Positions 1 to 10,272 of a DNA stretch of 64,000 bases are shown here, one piece after another. The DNA is from Rivularia sp. PCC 7116 (GTDB lineage: Bacteria > Cyanobacteriota > Cyanobacteriia > Cyanobacteriales > Nostocaceae). The translations under genes and the position numbers were made by a program. The notes below the pieces were generated by a model that did no database searches, was not told the DNA's origin, and was given only the letters and a program-made list of their open reading frames with translations. The stretch spans positions 6,531,001 through 6,595,000 of the forward strand of contig NC_019678.1 in the NCBI RefSeq assembly GCF_000316665.1, in the 5' to 3' direction. Positions within the stretch are counted from its first letter, which is position 1. Every line of letters starts with the position of its first letter.

Positions 1-1
1 A

Positions 2-3000
2 GCCCAAGATATGATTGGTAATTCCGGTGTTGCAAAAACTAGTGGTGGGTTTGAAATACAAATAATTGATAACAGCACGGATTTATTAATTACTCCCGGA
101 CATATTTATGTTGATGGTATTCTTTGTGAATTAGAAGGGAATTTATTTGATGTTACAGAAAGAGTTAATATTCAAAGTAACCAAAAACAAATTGAATTAA
201 AAAGTATATATATAGATAATCGTATTTTAGAAAAAGGAGAGTGGCTGGAAGTTGAATTAATAGATAAAAATAATAATAATCAACTTAGTAAAAAACAGTT
301 GCAAATTCAAGAAGTTGATAAAAAAAATCAACTACTAACTTTTAGAAATACAGAAAATATTGATGGTGATATAAAACAACTGCGTCGGTTAACTACTTAT
401 AATAATCAACCAGATTACCCCCAAGAAATACAAATCGATAGTAAAGACAATAGCAAAACTTTCGTAGAAGGAAAAAATTATCTTGCTTACCTAGATGTTT
501 GGCAAAGAAACATTAGTGCAATAGAAGATAAAGACATTCGGGAAATAGCGCTACAGGGTTCAGATACAGCCACTCGTACAAAAACAGTTTGGCAGGTAAA
601 ATTATTAGAGTTGGAAAATAATCATATCTCCAAACATAATTTGCATACTTCAACTAAATGGGAAGCATTAAAAAAACGTAATGTCTACCTCAACGTTGAT
701 GATACAAATGCCTCCGGTGGTGAAGGAGGCTGGAAAAATCAACTGTACCGCGTAGAGATTCATAAAGGTAATCAAGAACAAGATAATTCAGCAGAAGTAA
801 CCTTTAAATGGTCTCGAAATAATGGTGCTATAGTATTCCCAATTAAAGAAATTAAATCAGATTATATAGAAGTAAGCAATTTTAGTCGCGATATTTCCGA
901 TTCCTTTAAATCCGAGCAATGGGTAGAAATTACCAATGATGTTCGAGAATTGCAAGGTGAACCGGGAACCCTGGTACAGTTAAGAAATATATCGCAAAAC
1001 AAATTATTTTATAACCCAGCCACAATAGTTAATGACTCTAGTGATTCGTCAACTTTTCCCCAAGGGCACAATCTAAAAATTCGCAGTTGGGATAGTAATC
1101 ATAGCAATAATCAAGACGCAATTCCTCTAAAATCTTCCGATCGGAAGGTTGTTTTAGAAAACGGCATTCAGCTAGAGTTTGAAGGCGATTCCTTTAAAAC
1201 TGGCGACTACTGGTTAATTCCAACCCGCGCAGTTAAAGTTAATAAGCATCATATTCAGTGGACTTTTGATAGTTCAGATAAACCCATACCGCAACCACCG
1301 GAAGGAATCGAACATCACTATTCTGCTTTAGCTTTATTATCTTATCAAAACAACCAATTAAATCTCGTAGAAGACTTACGAGAAACCTTTCCATCCCTAT
1401 CTAATTGCTTGGATAAAACAGGCGATATCATGACAGGTGCTTTGGAAATTCAAGATAATCTTTATATTACTGGTAAATCTAATCAAGATAATCAATATAT
1501 TCCCGGTAAAGTTGGTATCGGAACAAAAGAACCCCAACAAAGACTAGTTATTCTTGATAAAGATGATATTAAAGGTAGAGTCGCAATTGGTTTTAACGAT
1601 ACAGAACAAACTGCCGCTTTAGCAATTAAAGAGAACGTTGGTATTGGTTATTTTAATATACCAAAAACTACTGCTTTAGCAATTAACGGTAAAGTTGGTA
1701 TCGGTACAAAAGAACCCCAACAAGCATTAGTCATTCTTGATAAAGATGATATTAAAGGAAAAGTTGCTATCGGTTATAACAAAACAGGACAAAAAGCCGC
1801 TCTAGCAATTAAAGATAAAGTTGGTATCAATACAATTTTACCTAAGAGCGATTTAAGTGTATTGGGTAACGTTGCCATCGGCTCTACTAACTACACCGAA
1901 ATTGCTAACGCACCAGATAACGGCTTAATTGTTGAAGGAAATGTCGGTATTGGTAGCCCAAATCCCACCTCTGCAAAATTAGAAGTAAACGGTGATGTCA
2001 AGATTACCGGGGATAGTATTAAAAATACCAATAACTTTAAAATTATTGATACTCAAAATCAAGATTGGTTAAATATAAATCCCGATGCAGAATATCCCGG
2101 TATTGCCTTATATAATCCCGTGGCGATTTCCAAAGGTGGCTTAGTGATTGGGGAATTAACTAAAATATCTGATGGTGAACTTAAAGTTAGTAAAAATACA
2201 TTATTAGCAACAACATCTGGTAAAGTTACTATTGGCAATCTCCAACAAGTAAGCGAAAATACGCTGTTAGAAGTTGCCGGTAATACTATCATTGGCTCCT
2301 CATACATAGGCGATCGCGCAGCACCAGAAAATGGACTTTTAGTTGAAGGCAAAGTCAATATTGGCGATACGCCAAAAAATAATCAACCAGCCGAAAATGC
2401 TCAACTTTATACTCAAGGTGACGCTTATATAAGCAACAAACTTTATACAACTGATTTATCTGTCACGGGGAATATAGAACTTGGAGAATCAACCCAATTA
2501 TCCATTGCTGAATTAGAAGTTAGTAAAAGTGCTTTCTTAGCAACTGCATCAGGTAAAGTTGGTATCGGAACTCAACAAATACATAATAATACCTTCCTCG
2601 GAATAGCAGGAAATACTACCATTGGTTCATCTTATATAAATAGTAAAGCTGCACCAGAAAATGGTCTTTTGGTTGAAGGGAAAGTTAATATTGGCGATAC
2701 ACCAAAAGATAATCAACCAGCGGAAGATGCTCAATTCTATAATGAAGGTGATGCTTATATAAACGGCACGCTTTATACAAAAGATTTAAGCGTTATAGAC
2801 AATATCGAATTTGTAGAATCAACCCAATTATCTATCGCTGAATTAAAAGTTAGAAAAAATTCCTTTTTAGCAACTACTAGAAATAGTCAAGTTAGTATTG
2901 GTAGCCAGCGGAAGCCAAATACAAAAACTCTTATGGGAATTGCAGGAAGTACCACCATTGGTGAATCTTATATAAATAGTAAAGCTGCACCAGAAAATGG

Positions 3001-3829
3001 GCTTTTAGTTGAAGGAAAAGTTAGTATTGGCGGTACGATACCCCGAAATAATCAACAAGCCGAAGACGCTCAAATCTATACTGAAGGCGATGCTTATATA
3101 AACGGCACGCTTTATACAAAAGATTTAAGCATTACAGATAATGTAGAATTTGCAGAATCAACCCAATTATCCATTGCTGAATTAAACATTAGTAAAAATG
3201 CTTTCTTAGCAACTACTAAAAACAATCAAGTTAGTATCGGTACCCAGCAAAAGCCGAATGCAAAGACTCTTATGGGAATTGCGGGAAGTACTACCATTGG
3301 TGAATCTTATATCGATAGTAAAGCTGCACCAGAAAACGGTCTTTTAGTTGAAGGAAAGGTCAGTATTGGTGGTACTATACCTCGAAACAACGAAGCTAGA
3401 ACATCACAACTTTACGTTAAGGGCAACGCTTATATTAATGATACTTTGTTAACAGATACCATTGTCTATAACCAAATGATGCAGCGCTCTTCACAGCAGT
3501 ATAAAGATAATATTACCGAGCTTTCCATTCCAGAAAGTTTGCAAATATTAGAAGATTTAAAGCCTGTTAAATACAGTTATATAACAGATGAAACTAAAAG
3601 AATTCACGCTGGATTTATTGCCGAAAAATCTCCGGAAATTTTTACTTCTCCTGACAAAACAATGCTTAATTCCACGGGGATTATCGCAATATTAACCAAT
3701 GTATTAAAAGAACATATTCATACAAATTCTGCTTTGAATCGCGTCATTGCCAATCAGCAGCAAGAAATTGCTAACTTACGAAAAAGAGTAAATAAATTAG
3801 AAGAAAAAAATAATAAATTATTTTGGTAA
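2..3829 (+). CDS. DUF6519 / S74-chaperone tail-fibre-like protein, 5' truncated
   Basis: The frame is open to the window edge (codons A-Q-D precede the first Met at 11), so this is the 3' part of a longer gene. The N-terminal 450 residues resemble the DUF6519 family of cyanobacterial phage-tail-like clusters (recognition, not search). The middle is a beta-repeat region of GKVGIGT/GLLVEG-type strands with four near-identical units of about 110 residues. The last 110 residues look like an S74 intramolecular chaperone domain: an SSQQYKDNI motif (Ser about 1160-1161 counted from Met 11), a GFIAEKSPE segment and a terminal coiled coil. S74 domains trimerise fibres and usually cut themselves off at the Ser. 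I infer a trimeric receptor-binding fibre of an extracellular contractile injection system or a surface adhesin; the upstream genes that would decide are outside the window. Confidence 0.75.
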   Translation, partial: AQDMIGNSGVAKTSGGFEIQIIDNSTDLLITPGHIYVDGILCELEGNLFDVTERVNIQSNQKQIELKSIYIDNRILEKGEWLEVELIDKNNNNQLSKKQLQIQEVDKKNQLLTFRNTENIDGDIKQLRRLTTYNNQPDYPQEIQIDSKDNSKTFVEGKNYLAYLDVWQRNISAIEDKDIREIALQGSDTATRTKTVWQVKLLELENNHISKHNLHTSTKWEALKKRNVYLNVDDTNASGGEGGWKNQLYRVEIHKGNQEQDNSAEVTFKWSRNNGAIVFPIKEIKSDYIEVSNFSRDISDSFKSEQWVEITNDVRELQGEPGTLVQLRNISQNKLFYNPATIVNDSSDSSTFPQGHNLKIRSWDSNHSNNQDAIPLKSSDRKVVLENGIQLEFEGDSFKTGDYWLIPTRAVKVNKHHIQWTFDSSDKPIPQPPEGIEHHYSALALLSYQNNQLNLVEDLRETFPSLSNCLDKTGDIMTGALEIQDNLYITGKSNQDNQYIPGKVGIGTKEPQQRLVILDKDDIKGRVAIGFNDTEQTAALAIKENVGIGYFNIPKTTALAINGKVGIGTKEPQQALVILDKDDIKGKVAIGYNKTGQKAALAIKDKVGINTILPKSDLSVLGNVAIGSTNYTEIANAPDNGLIVEGNVGIGSPNPTSAKLEVNGDVKITGDSIKNTNNFKIIDTQNQDWLNINPDAEYPGIALYNPVAISKGGLVIGELTKISDGELKVSKNTLLATTSGKVTIGNLQQVSENTLLEVAGNTIIGSSYIGDRAAPENGLLVEGKVNIGDTPKNNQPAENAQLYTQGDAYISNKLYTTDLSVTGNIELGESTQLSIAELEVSKSAFLATASGKVGIGTQQIHNNTFLGIAGNTTIGSSYINSKAAPENGLLVEGKVNIGDTPKDNQPAEDAQFYNEGDAYINGTLYTKDLSVIDNIEFVESTQLSIAELKVRKNSFLATTRNSQVSIGSQRKPNTKTLMGIAGSTTIGESYINSKAAPENGLLVEGKVSIGGTIPRNNQQAEDAQIYTEGDAYINGTLYTKDLSITDNVEFAESTQLSIAELNISKNAFLATTKNNQVSIGTQQKPNAKTLMGIAGSTTIGESYIDSKAAPENGLLVEGKVSIGGTIPRNNEARTSQLYVKGNAYINDTLLTDTIVYNQMMQRSSQQYKDNITELSIPESLQILEDLKPVKYSYITDETKRIHAGFIAEKSPEIFTSPDKTMLNSTGIIAILTNVLKEHIHTNSALNRVIANQQQEIANLRKRVNKLEEKNNKLFW
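2140..3470 (+). repeat. four imperfect in-frame repeats of about 330-340 bp in the fibre gene
   Basis: Each unit carries an STQLSIAEL-like strand, an AGxTTIGxSYI segment, the AAPENGLLVEGKV segment and a GDAYI segment ending in LYTxDL. The anchors fall near 2362, 2693, 3029 and 3370, giving periods of about 331, 336 and 341 bp. Later units are more alike than the first, suggesting recent internal duplication that lengthens the fibre shaft. Confidence 0.85.
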
Positions 3830-4009
3830 GTTAGACTCGTCCAAAATATAATCTAGACACTATTTGCAGGTTCATTTATTTTTTTCAATTGGTGTAGAAG
3901 AATGCTCTAACATCTCCTTCGCCATTTTTCGATGAATTATATTGACTAATTTCACACCTATTCTTTGACGACAGCGAACTAATATTGAGGCCTCAAAGGT
4001 GTTTCATTA

Positions 4010-4320
4010 CTATAAGATAATATCCCTATCAAATATTTTAGATAAGGGTTGTTCTTGATTTACCAAATCAGTCTCTCTATCACTTATTCCTAATTTCTCT
4101 TTAATAATTAACGCCCTTAGTGCCATAGGAAAAGATTTAGCAGGTGCCCTTATATCCTCGGAAAAAGTTGAAGCATATTCTTCTTAAAATTCTGACCAAG
4201 GTATTAATTAAGCCATCATTACCCAACGATTATCTTCCGACAACTTTCCCTCAAAAGCGAGTTCAAAGTTTTCTAATGATATTTGGGCTTGCTCCTCAAA
4301 ACGGTATACAAATACTAAAG
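4010..4320 (-). pseudogene. remnant of an IS5/IS1182-type transposase N-terminus
   Basis: Read on the minus strand, this stretch gives an open frame broken by two in-frame stops. It contains recognisable transposase N-terminal segments: LSEDNRWVMMA, LIPWSEF, EEYASTFSEDIRAPAKSF and ALIIKEKLGISDRET. Homologues read continuously through the stop positions, and the catalytic domain is missing. It is a decayed insertion sequence. Family assignment is from memory of cyanobacterial IS5/IS1182 proteins. Confidence 0.7.
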
Positions 4321-4458
4321 TACGCGCAGCGTACTACTCGCGGTAATGCAAAGGTTTCGAGTTATTTTAAAGTTTTTTCTTGCACCTGAATATATTCCTC
4401 TGGTCTGAAAATGTATGCTGCACAACATTTTCGTGTTAATTCAGCAAGCCCTACATAG

Positions 4459-4551
4459 CTTGTCGGCTATGAAGATATAAATGACTATGAAACTCTACCT
4501 CACGATCCAATATTTACACTTGCAGTTGGAAAAGTAATTAACGCTCCCTAG
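4459..4551 (+). pseudogene. remnant of an IS1380-type transposase
   Basis: A 30-codon fragment reads LVGYEDINDYETLPHDP followed by a TLAVGK-like segment, the signature of IS1380-family transposases (GYEDLNDHExLRHDP). An in-frame stop lies at 4456-4458 and another ends the fragment. With the neighbouring IS5-type remnant, it shows that 3830-4684 is an insertion-sequence graveyard. The rest of that interval has no coding signal I can support. Confidence 0.65.
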
Positions 4552-4684
4552 TAAGGGATTGTCTGCAATTTGAGAGCTTGATTTTTGTTTAATTCCCATT
4601 ATGGGTATGTAAATATTTATATGTTTTCTGGGAATACTAATTTTATCAAGGCAAAAACAAACGTCTACCATGAGGTAAGCATAA

Positions 4685-7600
4685 ATGACTAATGCAAGTT
4701 CCGTTCTTGTGATTCCCGGATATCAAATTAGCTCTCAACTGTATGCAGGCTCTAGAACTAGAGTATATCGAGCAATCCGAGGGCTAGAATCACTTGCAGT
4801 AGTTGTGAAATTGCTGACATCTGAATATCCCGGCTTCAACGAATTACTGCAATTTCGTAACCAGTACACCATTAGCAAAAATCTCAACATTCCCGGTATT
4901 ATTCGTCCTTTATCATTAGAAACTTATGGTAATGGTTATCTTTTAGTGATGGAAGATAGGGGAGAAATTTCTTTACGAGAATACACTAAAACAACAACTC
5001 TTTCACTTGTCGAATTTTTGGAGATAGCTATTCAATTAACTAACATTCTCCACGCTTTACGCCAAAACTGTGTTATCCATAAAGACATCAAACCCGCAAA
5101 CATACTGATTCATCCAGAAACAAAAGAAGTTAACCTGATAGACTTTAGTATTGCTTCTGTGTTGCCCAAAGAAACTCAAGAAATTAAAAATCCTAATGTT
5201 TTAGAAGGAACTCTCGCTTATATTTCCCCCGAGCAGACAGGTAGAATGAATCGAGGGATAGACTACCGCAGCGATTTTTATTCTCTAGGTGTGACATTTT
5301 ATGAATTATTAATAGGAGAATTACCATTTACATCTGAGGATCCTATGGAATTGGTGCATTGTCACATTGCTAAAAAACCTACGGCATTGGGAAACAGGTT
5401 TGGGGGAACAGGTAGCAGGGAAAATATCCCAGAAGTACTTTCAGATATTGTCATTAAATTAATGGCAAAAAACGCCGAAGAAAGATACCAGAGTGCTTTG
5501 GGATTAAAATATGATTTAGATAATTGTTTATATCAACTAAAAGAAACTGGCAAAATTATAGATTTTGAAATAGCCCAGAAAGACATATGCGATCGCTTTC
5601 TCATCCCCGAAAAACTTTATGGACGAGAAACAGAAGTTGTAACCTTGCTAGAAGCTTTTGAGCGTGTCACTAACGGCAATTCAGAAATGATGCTAGTAGC
5701 AGGATTTTCTGGAATTGGCAAAACTGCGGTAATCAATGAAGTCCACAAACCAATCGTGCGGCAGCGTGGCTACTTCATTAAAGGCAAATTTGACCAATTT
5801 AATCGCAATATTCCCTTATCTGCGTTTGTTCAAGCCTTTCGTGACTTGATGGCACAGCTGCTGAGTGAAAGTGATGTTCAACTAGCAGCATGGAAAACCA
5901 AAATCCTCGCCGCAGTAGGAGAAAACGGACAAGTAATTGTGGAGGTGATTCCTGAACTAGAGCGGATTATCGGTAAACAACCCCCTATCCCTGAACTATC
6001 AGGCAGTGCTGCTCAAAATCGCTTCAACTTACTATTTCAAAAATTCATCCAACTGTTTACTACCAAAGAGCATCCCTTGGTGATGTTCCTGGATGACTTG
6101 CAGTGGGCAGATTCAGCTTCCCTAAACTTGTTGCAGTTATTGATGAGTGAAGCTGGTGGTGGATATTTACTGATTCTGGGAGCCTATCGAGACAATGAGG
6201 TATTTGCGGCGCATCCTTTGATGTTGACTCTGGAACAGATTCAGAAAGCAGAAGCGCCAGTGAATACGATTTTCCTAGAACCTTTAAGGGAAATCACGGT
6301 GAATCAGTTGGTAGCAGATACCTTGACTTGTAACGAGGAACTGGCTCAACCCCTGACAAAGTTGGTGTATCAAAAAACTAAAGGAAATCCCTTTTTTACA
6401 ACTCAGTTTCTCAAAGCATTGTATGAAGATGGTTGGATTGAGTTCCAGTCAGAACTGGGTTCTTGGCAATGCGATATAGCGGCAGTGCAGCAGTTAGCAT
6501 TGACGGATGATGTGGTGGACTTCATGGCATTGCAGTTGCAGAAACTTTCAGTGGAGACGCAAGCAGTTTTGAAATTGGCGGCTTGTATTGGTAACCAATT
6601 TGATTTGATTACTCTGGCAATTATTTCCGAACAATCTCCTGTTGAAACAGCAACTAACCTCTGGAAAGCATTACAGGAAGGGCTAATTCTGCCACAAAGT
6701 CAAGTGTATAAATTTTATCTGAGCCGTGATGAGTCAGATAGGAATACTAAAAACATCGAAAACGTAGGCTATCGGTTTTTGCACGATCGCGTCCAACAAG
6801 CTGCTTATTCTCTAATTCCCGATAACCAAAAACAAGCAACTCATCTAAAAATCGGTGAACTCTTACTCCAAAAAATACCAGCAACGAAGCGAGAAGAAAA
6901 AATCTTTGATATTGTTAATCAATTAAATTATGGTGTTGAACTAATTACGGAATCGGCAGAACGAGAAAAACTTGCGACTTTAAATTTATCTGCTGGCTCG
7001 AAAGCGAGATTCTCTAATGCTTATAATGCTGCAACCGAATATGCTACTGATGGGATTAAATTGTTAAAAGCAGATTGTTGGCATAGTCAGTATCAGTTGG
7101 CATTAGAATTGCACAACCTAGCAGCAGAAGCAGCTTATTTGGCTGGCAATTTTGAATTGATGGCGGAATTTATCCAAAAAGTTTTAGATAGCGTTGAAAA
7201 TCCCTTTGATAAAATCAAAGTTTATGAAATACAAATTCAAGCCTATGGCGCACAAAATCAACCATTAGCAGCAGTTAAACTTGGACAAGAAATTTTGAAA
7301 TTATTGGGAATCGAACTCCCGGAAAATATTAGTAATTCTGACATACAGGCTCAACTAAATCAAACTCAATCTCTTTTTGCCGAACAATCTATTGAAGATT
7401 TAATTAATCTGCCTGTGATGACGGATAAAACAGCTTTGGCAGCAATGAAAATTTTATCAAACATTACGACTTTTGTGTTTCAAGCAGTTCCAGAGCTATA
7501 CGTTTTCGTGCCATCGACGCAAGTGAGTCTTTCTGTTAAATATGGTAATTCTGAGCAGTCAGCTTTTGGTTATATAGGCTATGGAATTATTCTCAGTGGG

Positions 7601-10117
7601 TTAGTTGAAGATATTGATTCTAGCTATAGATTTGGTCAATTAGCGCTTGATGTTTTAAGTCAATTTGATACCAAAGAAATGACTTCAAAAGTGATAAACG
7701 GATTTGATTGTTTGATTCGGCATTGGAAGAAACATACTCAAGAAACCGTACAATCGCTCTGGCAGTGTTACTCAGTTGGGTTAGAAACAGGAGATTTAGA
7801 GTTTGCGGGAATGAGCCTCCGTTACTACGATACTCATCTATATTTCCTTGGTCGAGAGCTTAAGGCTTTAGCCACAGAGATGGCAACCCATACCCAGGCA
7901 TTCCAGCAAATGAAGCAATACAGGTTTGTTCAACACAATCAAATTCAAATGCAGAGAGCTTTAAATTTATTAGGAGAAGTTGATGATGTCTTGTGTTTGA
8001 AAGGTGAAGCCTGTGATGAAGAGACTTTGCTTCCCCTAATTATGAATGATGGATTTGCACTGATCGAATTTTATTTTACTAAGCTTCAACTCAGTTATTT
8101 GTTTGGCAAATATGAACTGGCTCATGAATACGCAGCCCAAGTAGACCGCTACGCTTCTGGTGGTCGATCTTTCGTTATTTCTCGACAATGCAATTTTTAC
8201 AAATCTCTAGTAAAACTTGCTATATTTTTAAATGTTAGTCAAGATACACAAACACAGCTTCTAAATCAAGTTACAGATAACCAAGAAAAAATGCAACTAT
8301 GGGCACAACACTGCCCAATGAATGTTTTACACCAATATTATTTAGTAGAAGCTGAAAAATACCGGGTTTTAGGTCAGAATTATGAAGCAGGAGATTTTTA
8401 CGATCGTGCCATAGGCAAAGCTAAAGAAAACGGCTACATCCAAGAAGAAGCCTTAGCCAAGGAACTGGCTGCCAAGTTCTATCTTAACTGGGGCAAAGAA
8501 AAAATTGCCAGCGCCTATATGCAGGAAGCTTATTACTGCTACGCCCGTTGGGGAGCCAAAGCTAAAACAGATTACTTAGAAAAATGCTATCCCAAACTAC
8601 TAAAGCCCATCCTATTACAACAACGAATTAACCTCAATCCCTGGGAAACTATAGGAAACATTAGTGTTGCTCAGACAATTTCGTCTACTATCACTTCTAC
8701 TACTGCCAGCCACACTATTTCCGATGCCCTCGATTTTAGTTCCCTTCTTAAAGCCGCTCAAACTATTTCTAGTCGCATCGAATTAGACCAACTCGTTACC
8801 TGTCTTACCAAAATTATTCTGGAAAACTCCGGTGCCAAAAAATCTGCATTAGTTCTTCCTGAAAATGCAACTTGGCAAGTTAAAGCAATTACTTCGATTA
8901 ATCATCAACAAAATTCACCACTTCCAACACAAACCATCCTTGACTCACAATCAATAGATACTTGCGAAGATATTCCCAGAAAAATTATTAACTATGTCAA
9001 GAATACCCAAGAAACCATCGTTATAGATAATTGCCAAACAGATATTCCTGGACTAATTGGGGAATATATGATCGAACATCAACCCCAAAGTATTTTATGC
9101 ATGCCAATTACTAATCAAGGACATTTAGTAGCAATTCTTTATTTAGAAAATAAACTTATAAGCGGCGTATTTACCCAAGAGCGTCTACAAGTCATCAATT
9201 TACTTTCCTCCCAAGCTGCAATCTCCTTAGAAAATGCTCAACTTTATCAACAAGCCCAACAAGCATTAGAAGATTTAAAAAACGCACAATTAAAAATAGT
9301 TCAAAGTGAAAAAATGTCTGCACTCGGTAATTTAGTCGCTGGTGTGGCACATGAAATGAATAATCCTTTGGGTTTCATTTCTGCGACTCTCGAACAAAGT
9401 AAACCCGCCCTTGCCGATATTGTAGAACACCTGGGATTATATCAAGAAAATTTATCAGAACCTGGCGAGGAAATTATTGAACATGCAGAAGAAATCGACT
9501 TGGACTACAGCCTAGAAGATTTACCTAAGATGATAGATTCAATGGTGATGGCTTGCGATAGATTGAAAAATATTAGCACAAGTTTGAGAACTTTCTCTCG
9601 TGCTGATAAAGATTACAAAGTAAAGTTCAATATCCATGATGGGCTAGATAGCACAATTTTAATTCTCAAACATCGCCTCAAAGCCAATGACAAACGTCCA
9701 GCAATTGAAGTTATCGCCGATTATGGGGAAATATCACAAATTGAGTGTTTTCCCGGTCAATTAAATCAGGTATTTATGAATCTTTTAGCTAATGCCATTG
9801 ATGCTTTAGATGAGTCTAATGATGGACGGAGTTATGAGGATATTAAAGCTAATCCCAACAAAATTATCATTAAAACTCTAACTGAAAATGAACAAATCAA
9901 AATATTAATTAGTGATAATGGTAAAGGAATGAGTCAAGAGGTGAAAACACAAATATTTGACCATTTATTTACTACTAAAGGTGTCGGTAAAGGTACTGGT
10001 TTGGGATTAGCGATTGCTAAACAAATTGTTGAGGAAAAACATGAGGGTTGCCTAGAAGTAGAATCCGAGTTGGGAAAAGGTACGTCATTTTATATCAAAC
10101 TGCCAATAATCAGTTGA
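4685..10117 (+). CDS. hybrid Ser/Thr kinase - AAA ATPase - GAF - histidine kinase
   Basis: 1810 residues with four signalling modules in order. Residues about 10-275 are a Hanks-type Ser/Thr kinase with catalytic HKD (D134) and metal-binding DFS (D153) instead of DFG. Residues about 310-600 are an AAA/STAND-like ATPase with Walker A GFSGIGKT (K346) and Walker B FLDDLQWAD (D470-D471). A helical TPR-like region spans about 600-1340, a GAF sensor about 1350-1525, and a histidine kinase follows with H-box HEMNNP (H1556), an N-box near NLLANAIDAL and a G-box SDNGKG (D1744). There is no transmembrane segment and no receiver domain. This is the cyanobacterial HstK architecture; its signal and partner regulator are unknown. 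A GAGGT-like ribosome site precedes the ATG. Confidence 0.93.
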   Translation: MTNASSVLVIPGYQISSQLYAGSRTRVYRAIRGLESLAVVVKLLTSEYPGFNELLQFRNQYTISKNLNIPGIIRPLSLETYGNGYLLVMEDRGEISLREYTKTTTLSLVEFLEIAIQLTNILHALRQNCVIHKDIKPANILIHPETKEVNLIDFSIASVLPKETQEIKNPNVLEGTLAYISPEQTGRMNRGIDYRSDFYSLGVTFYELLIGELPFTSEDPMELVHCHIAKKPTALGNRFGGTGSRENIPEVLSDIVIKLMAKNAEERYQSALGLKYDLDNCLYQLKETGKIIDFEIAQKDICDRFLIPEKLYGRETEVVTLLEAFERVTNGNSEMMLVAGFSGIGKTAVINEVHKPIVRQRGYFIKGKFDQFNRNIPLSAFVQAFRDLMAQLLSESDVQLAAWKTKILAAVGENGQVIVEVIPELERIIGKQPPIPELSGSAAQNRFNLLFQKFIQLFTTKEHPLVMFLDDLQWADSASLNLLQLLMSEAGGGYLLILGAYRDNEVFAAHPLMLTLEQIQKAEAPVNTIFLEPLREITVNQLVADTLTCNEELAQPLTKLVYQKTKGNPFFTTQFLKALYEDGWIEFQSELGSWQCDIAAVQQLALTDDVVDFMALQLQKLSVETQAVLKLAACIGNQFDLITLAIISEQSPVETATNLWKALQEGLILPQSQVYKFYLSRDESDRNTKNIENVGYRFLHDRVQQAAYSLIPDNQKQATHLKIGELLLQKIPATKREEKIFDIVNQLNYGVELITESAEREKLATLNLSAGSKARFSNAYNAATEYATDGIKLLKADCWHSQYQLALELHNLAAEAAYLAGNFELMAEFIQKVLDSVENPFDKIKVYEIQIQAYGAQNQPLAAVKLGQEILKLLGIELPENISNSDIQAQLNQTQSLFAEQSIEDLINLPVMTDKTALAAMKILSNITTFVFQAVPELYVFVPSTQVSLSVKYGNSEQSAFGYIGYGIILSGLVEDIDSSYRFGQLALDVLSQFDTKEMTSKVINGFDCLIRHWKKHTQETVQSLWQCYSVGLETGDLEFAGMSLRYYDTHLYFLGRELKALATEMATHTQAFQQMKQYRFVQHNQIQMQRALNLLGEVDDVLCLKGEACDEETLLPLIMNDGFALIEFYFTKLQLSYLFGKYELAHEYAAQVDRYASGGRSFVISRQCNFYKSLVKLAIFLNVSQDTQTQLLNQVTDNQEKMQLWAQHCPMNVLHQYYLVEAEKYRVLGQNYEAGDFYDRAIGKAKENGYIQEEALAKELAAKFYLNWGKEKIASAYMQEAYYCYARWGAKAKTDYLEKCYPKLLKPILLQQRINLNPWETIGNISVAQTISSTITSTTASHTISDALDFSSLLKAAQTISSRIELDQLVTCLTKIILENSGAKKSALVLPENATWQVKAITSINHQQNSPLPTQTILDSQSIDTCEDIPRKIINYVKNTQETIVIDNCQTDIPGLIGEYMIEHQPQSILCMPITNQGHLVAILYLENKLISGVFTQERLQVINLLSSQAAISLENAQLYQQAQQALEDLKNAQLKIVQSEKMSALGNLVAGVAHEMNNPLGFISATLEQSKPALADIVEHLGLYQENLSEPGEEIIEHAEEIDLDYSLEDLPKMIDSMVMACDRLKNISTSLRTFSRADKDYKVKFNIHDGLDSTILILKHRLKANDKRPAIEVIADYGEISQIECFPGQLNQVFMNLLANAIDALDESNDGRSYEDIKANPNKIIIKTLTENEQIKILISDNGKGMSQEVKTQIFDHLFTTKGVGKGTGLGLAIAKQIVEEKHEGCLEVESELGKGTSFYIKLPIIS

Positions 10118-10272
10118 ATAATCTCATTGACATCAAAATAACCAATAACATGATGCGGTGGTGGAAGGAACGAGTTTAGTAAGATGAAGCTTTTTTTAGT
10201 CGATGAGACACCAGCACGAAGGCGGGAATCCGTTTTTAGCTACAAACCATCAAAAAATCAGGAGTCAAATAA

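Noticed and set aside
2059..2358. Minus-strand ORF of 99 codons inside the fibre gene
   Set aside because: Exact shadow of the repeated beta-strand coding sequence; no ribosome site and no family resemblance.
4144..4389. Plus-strand ORF of 81 codons
   Set aside because: It lies opposite the decayed IS5/IS1182 transposase, which explains the sequence better.
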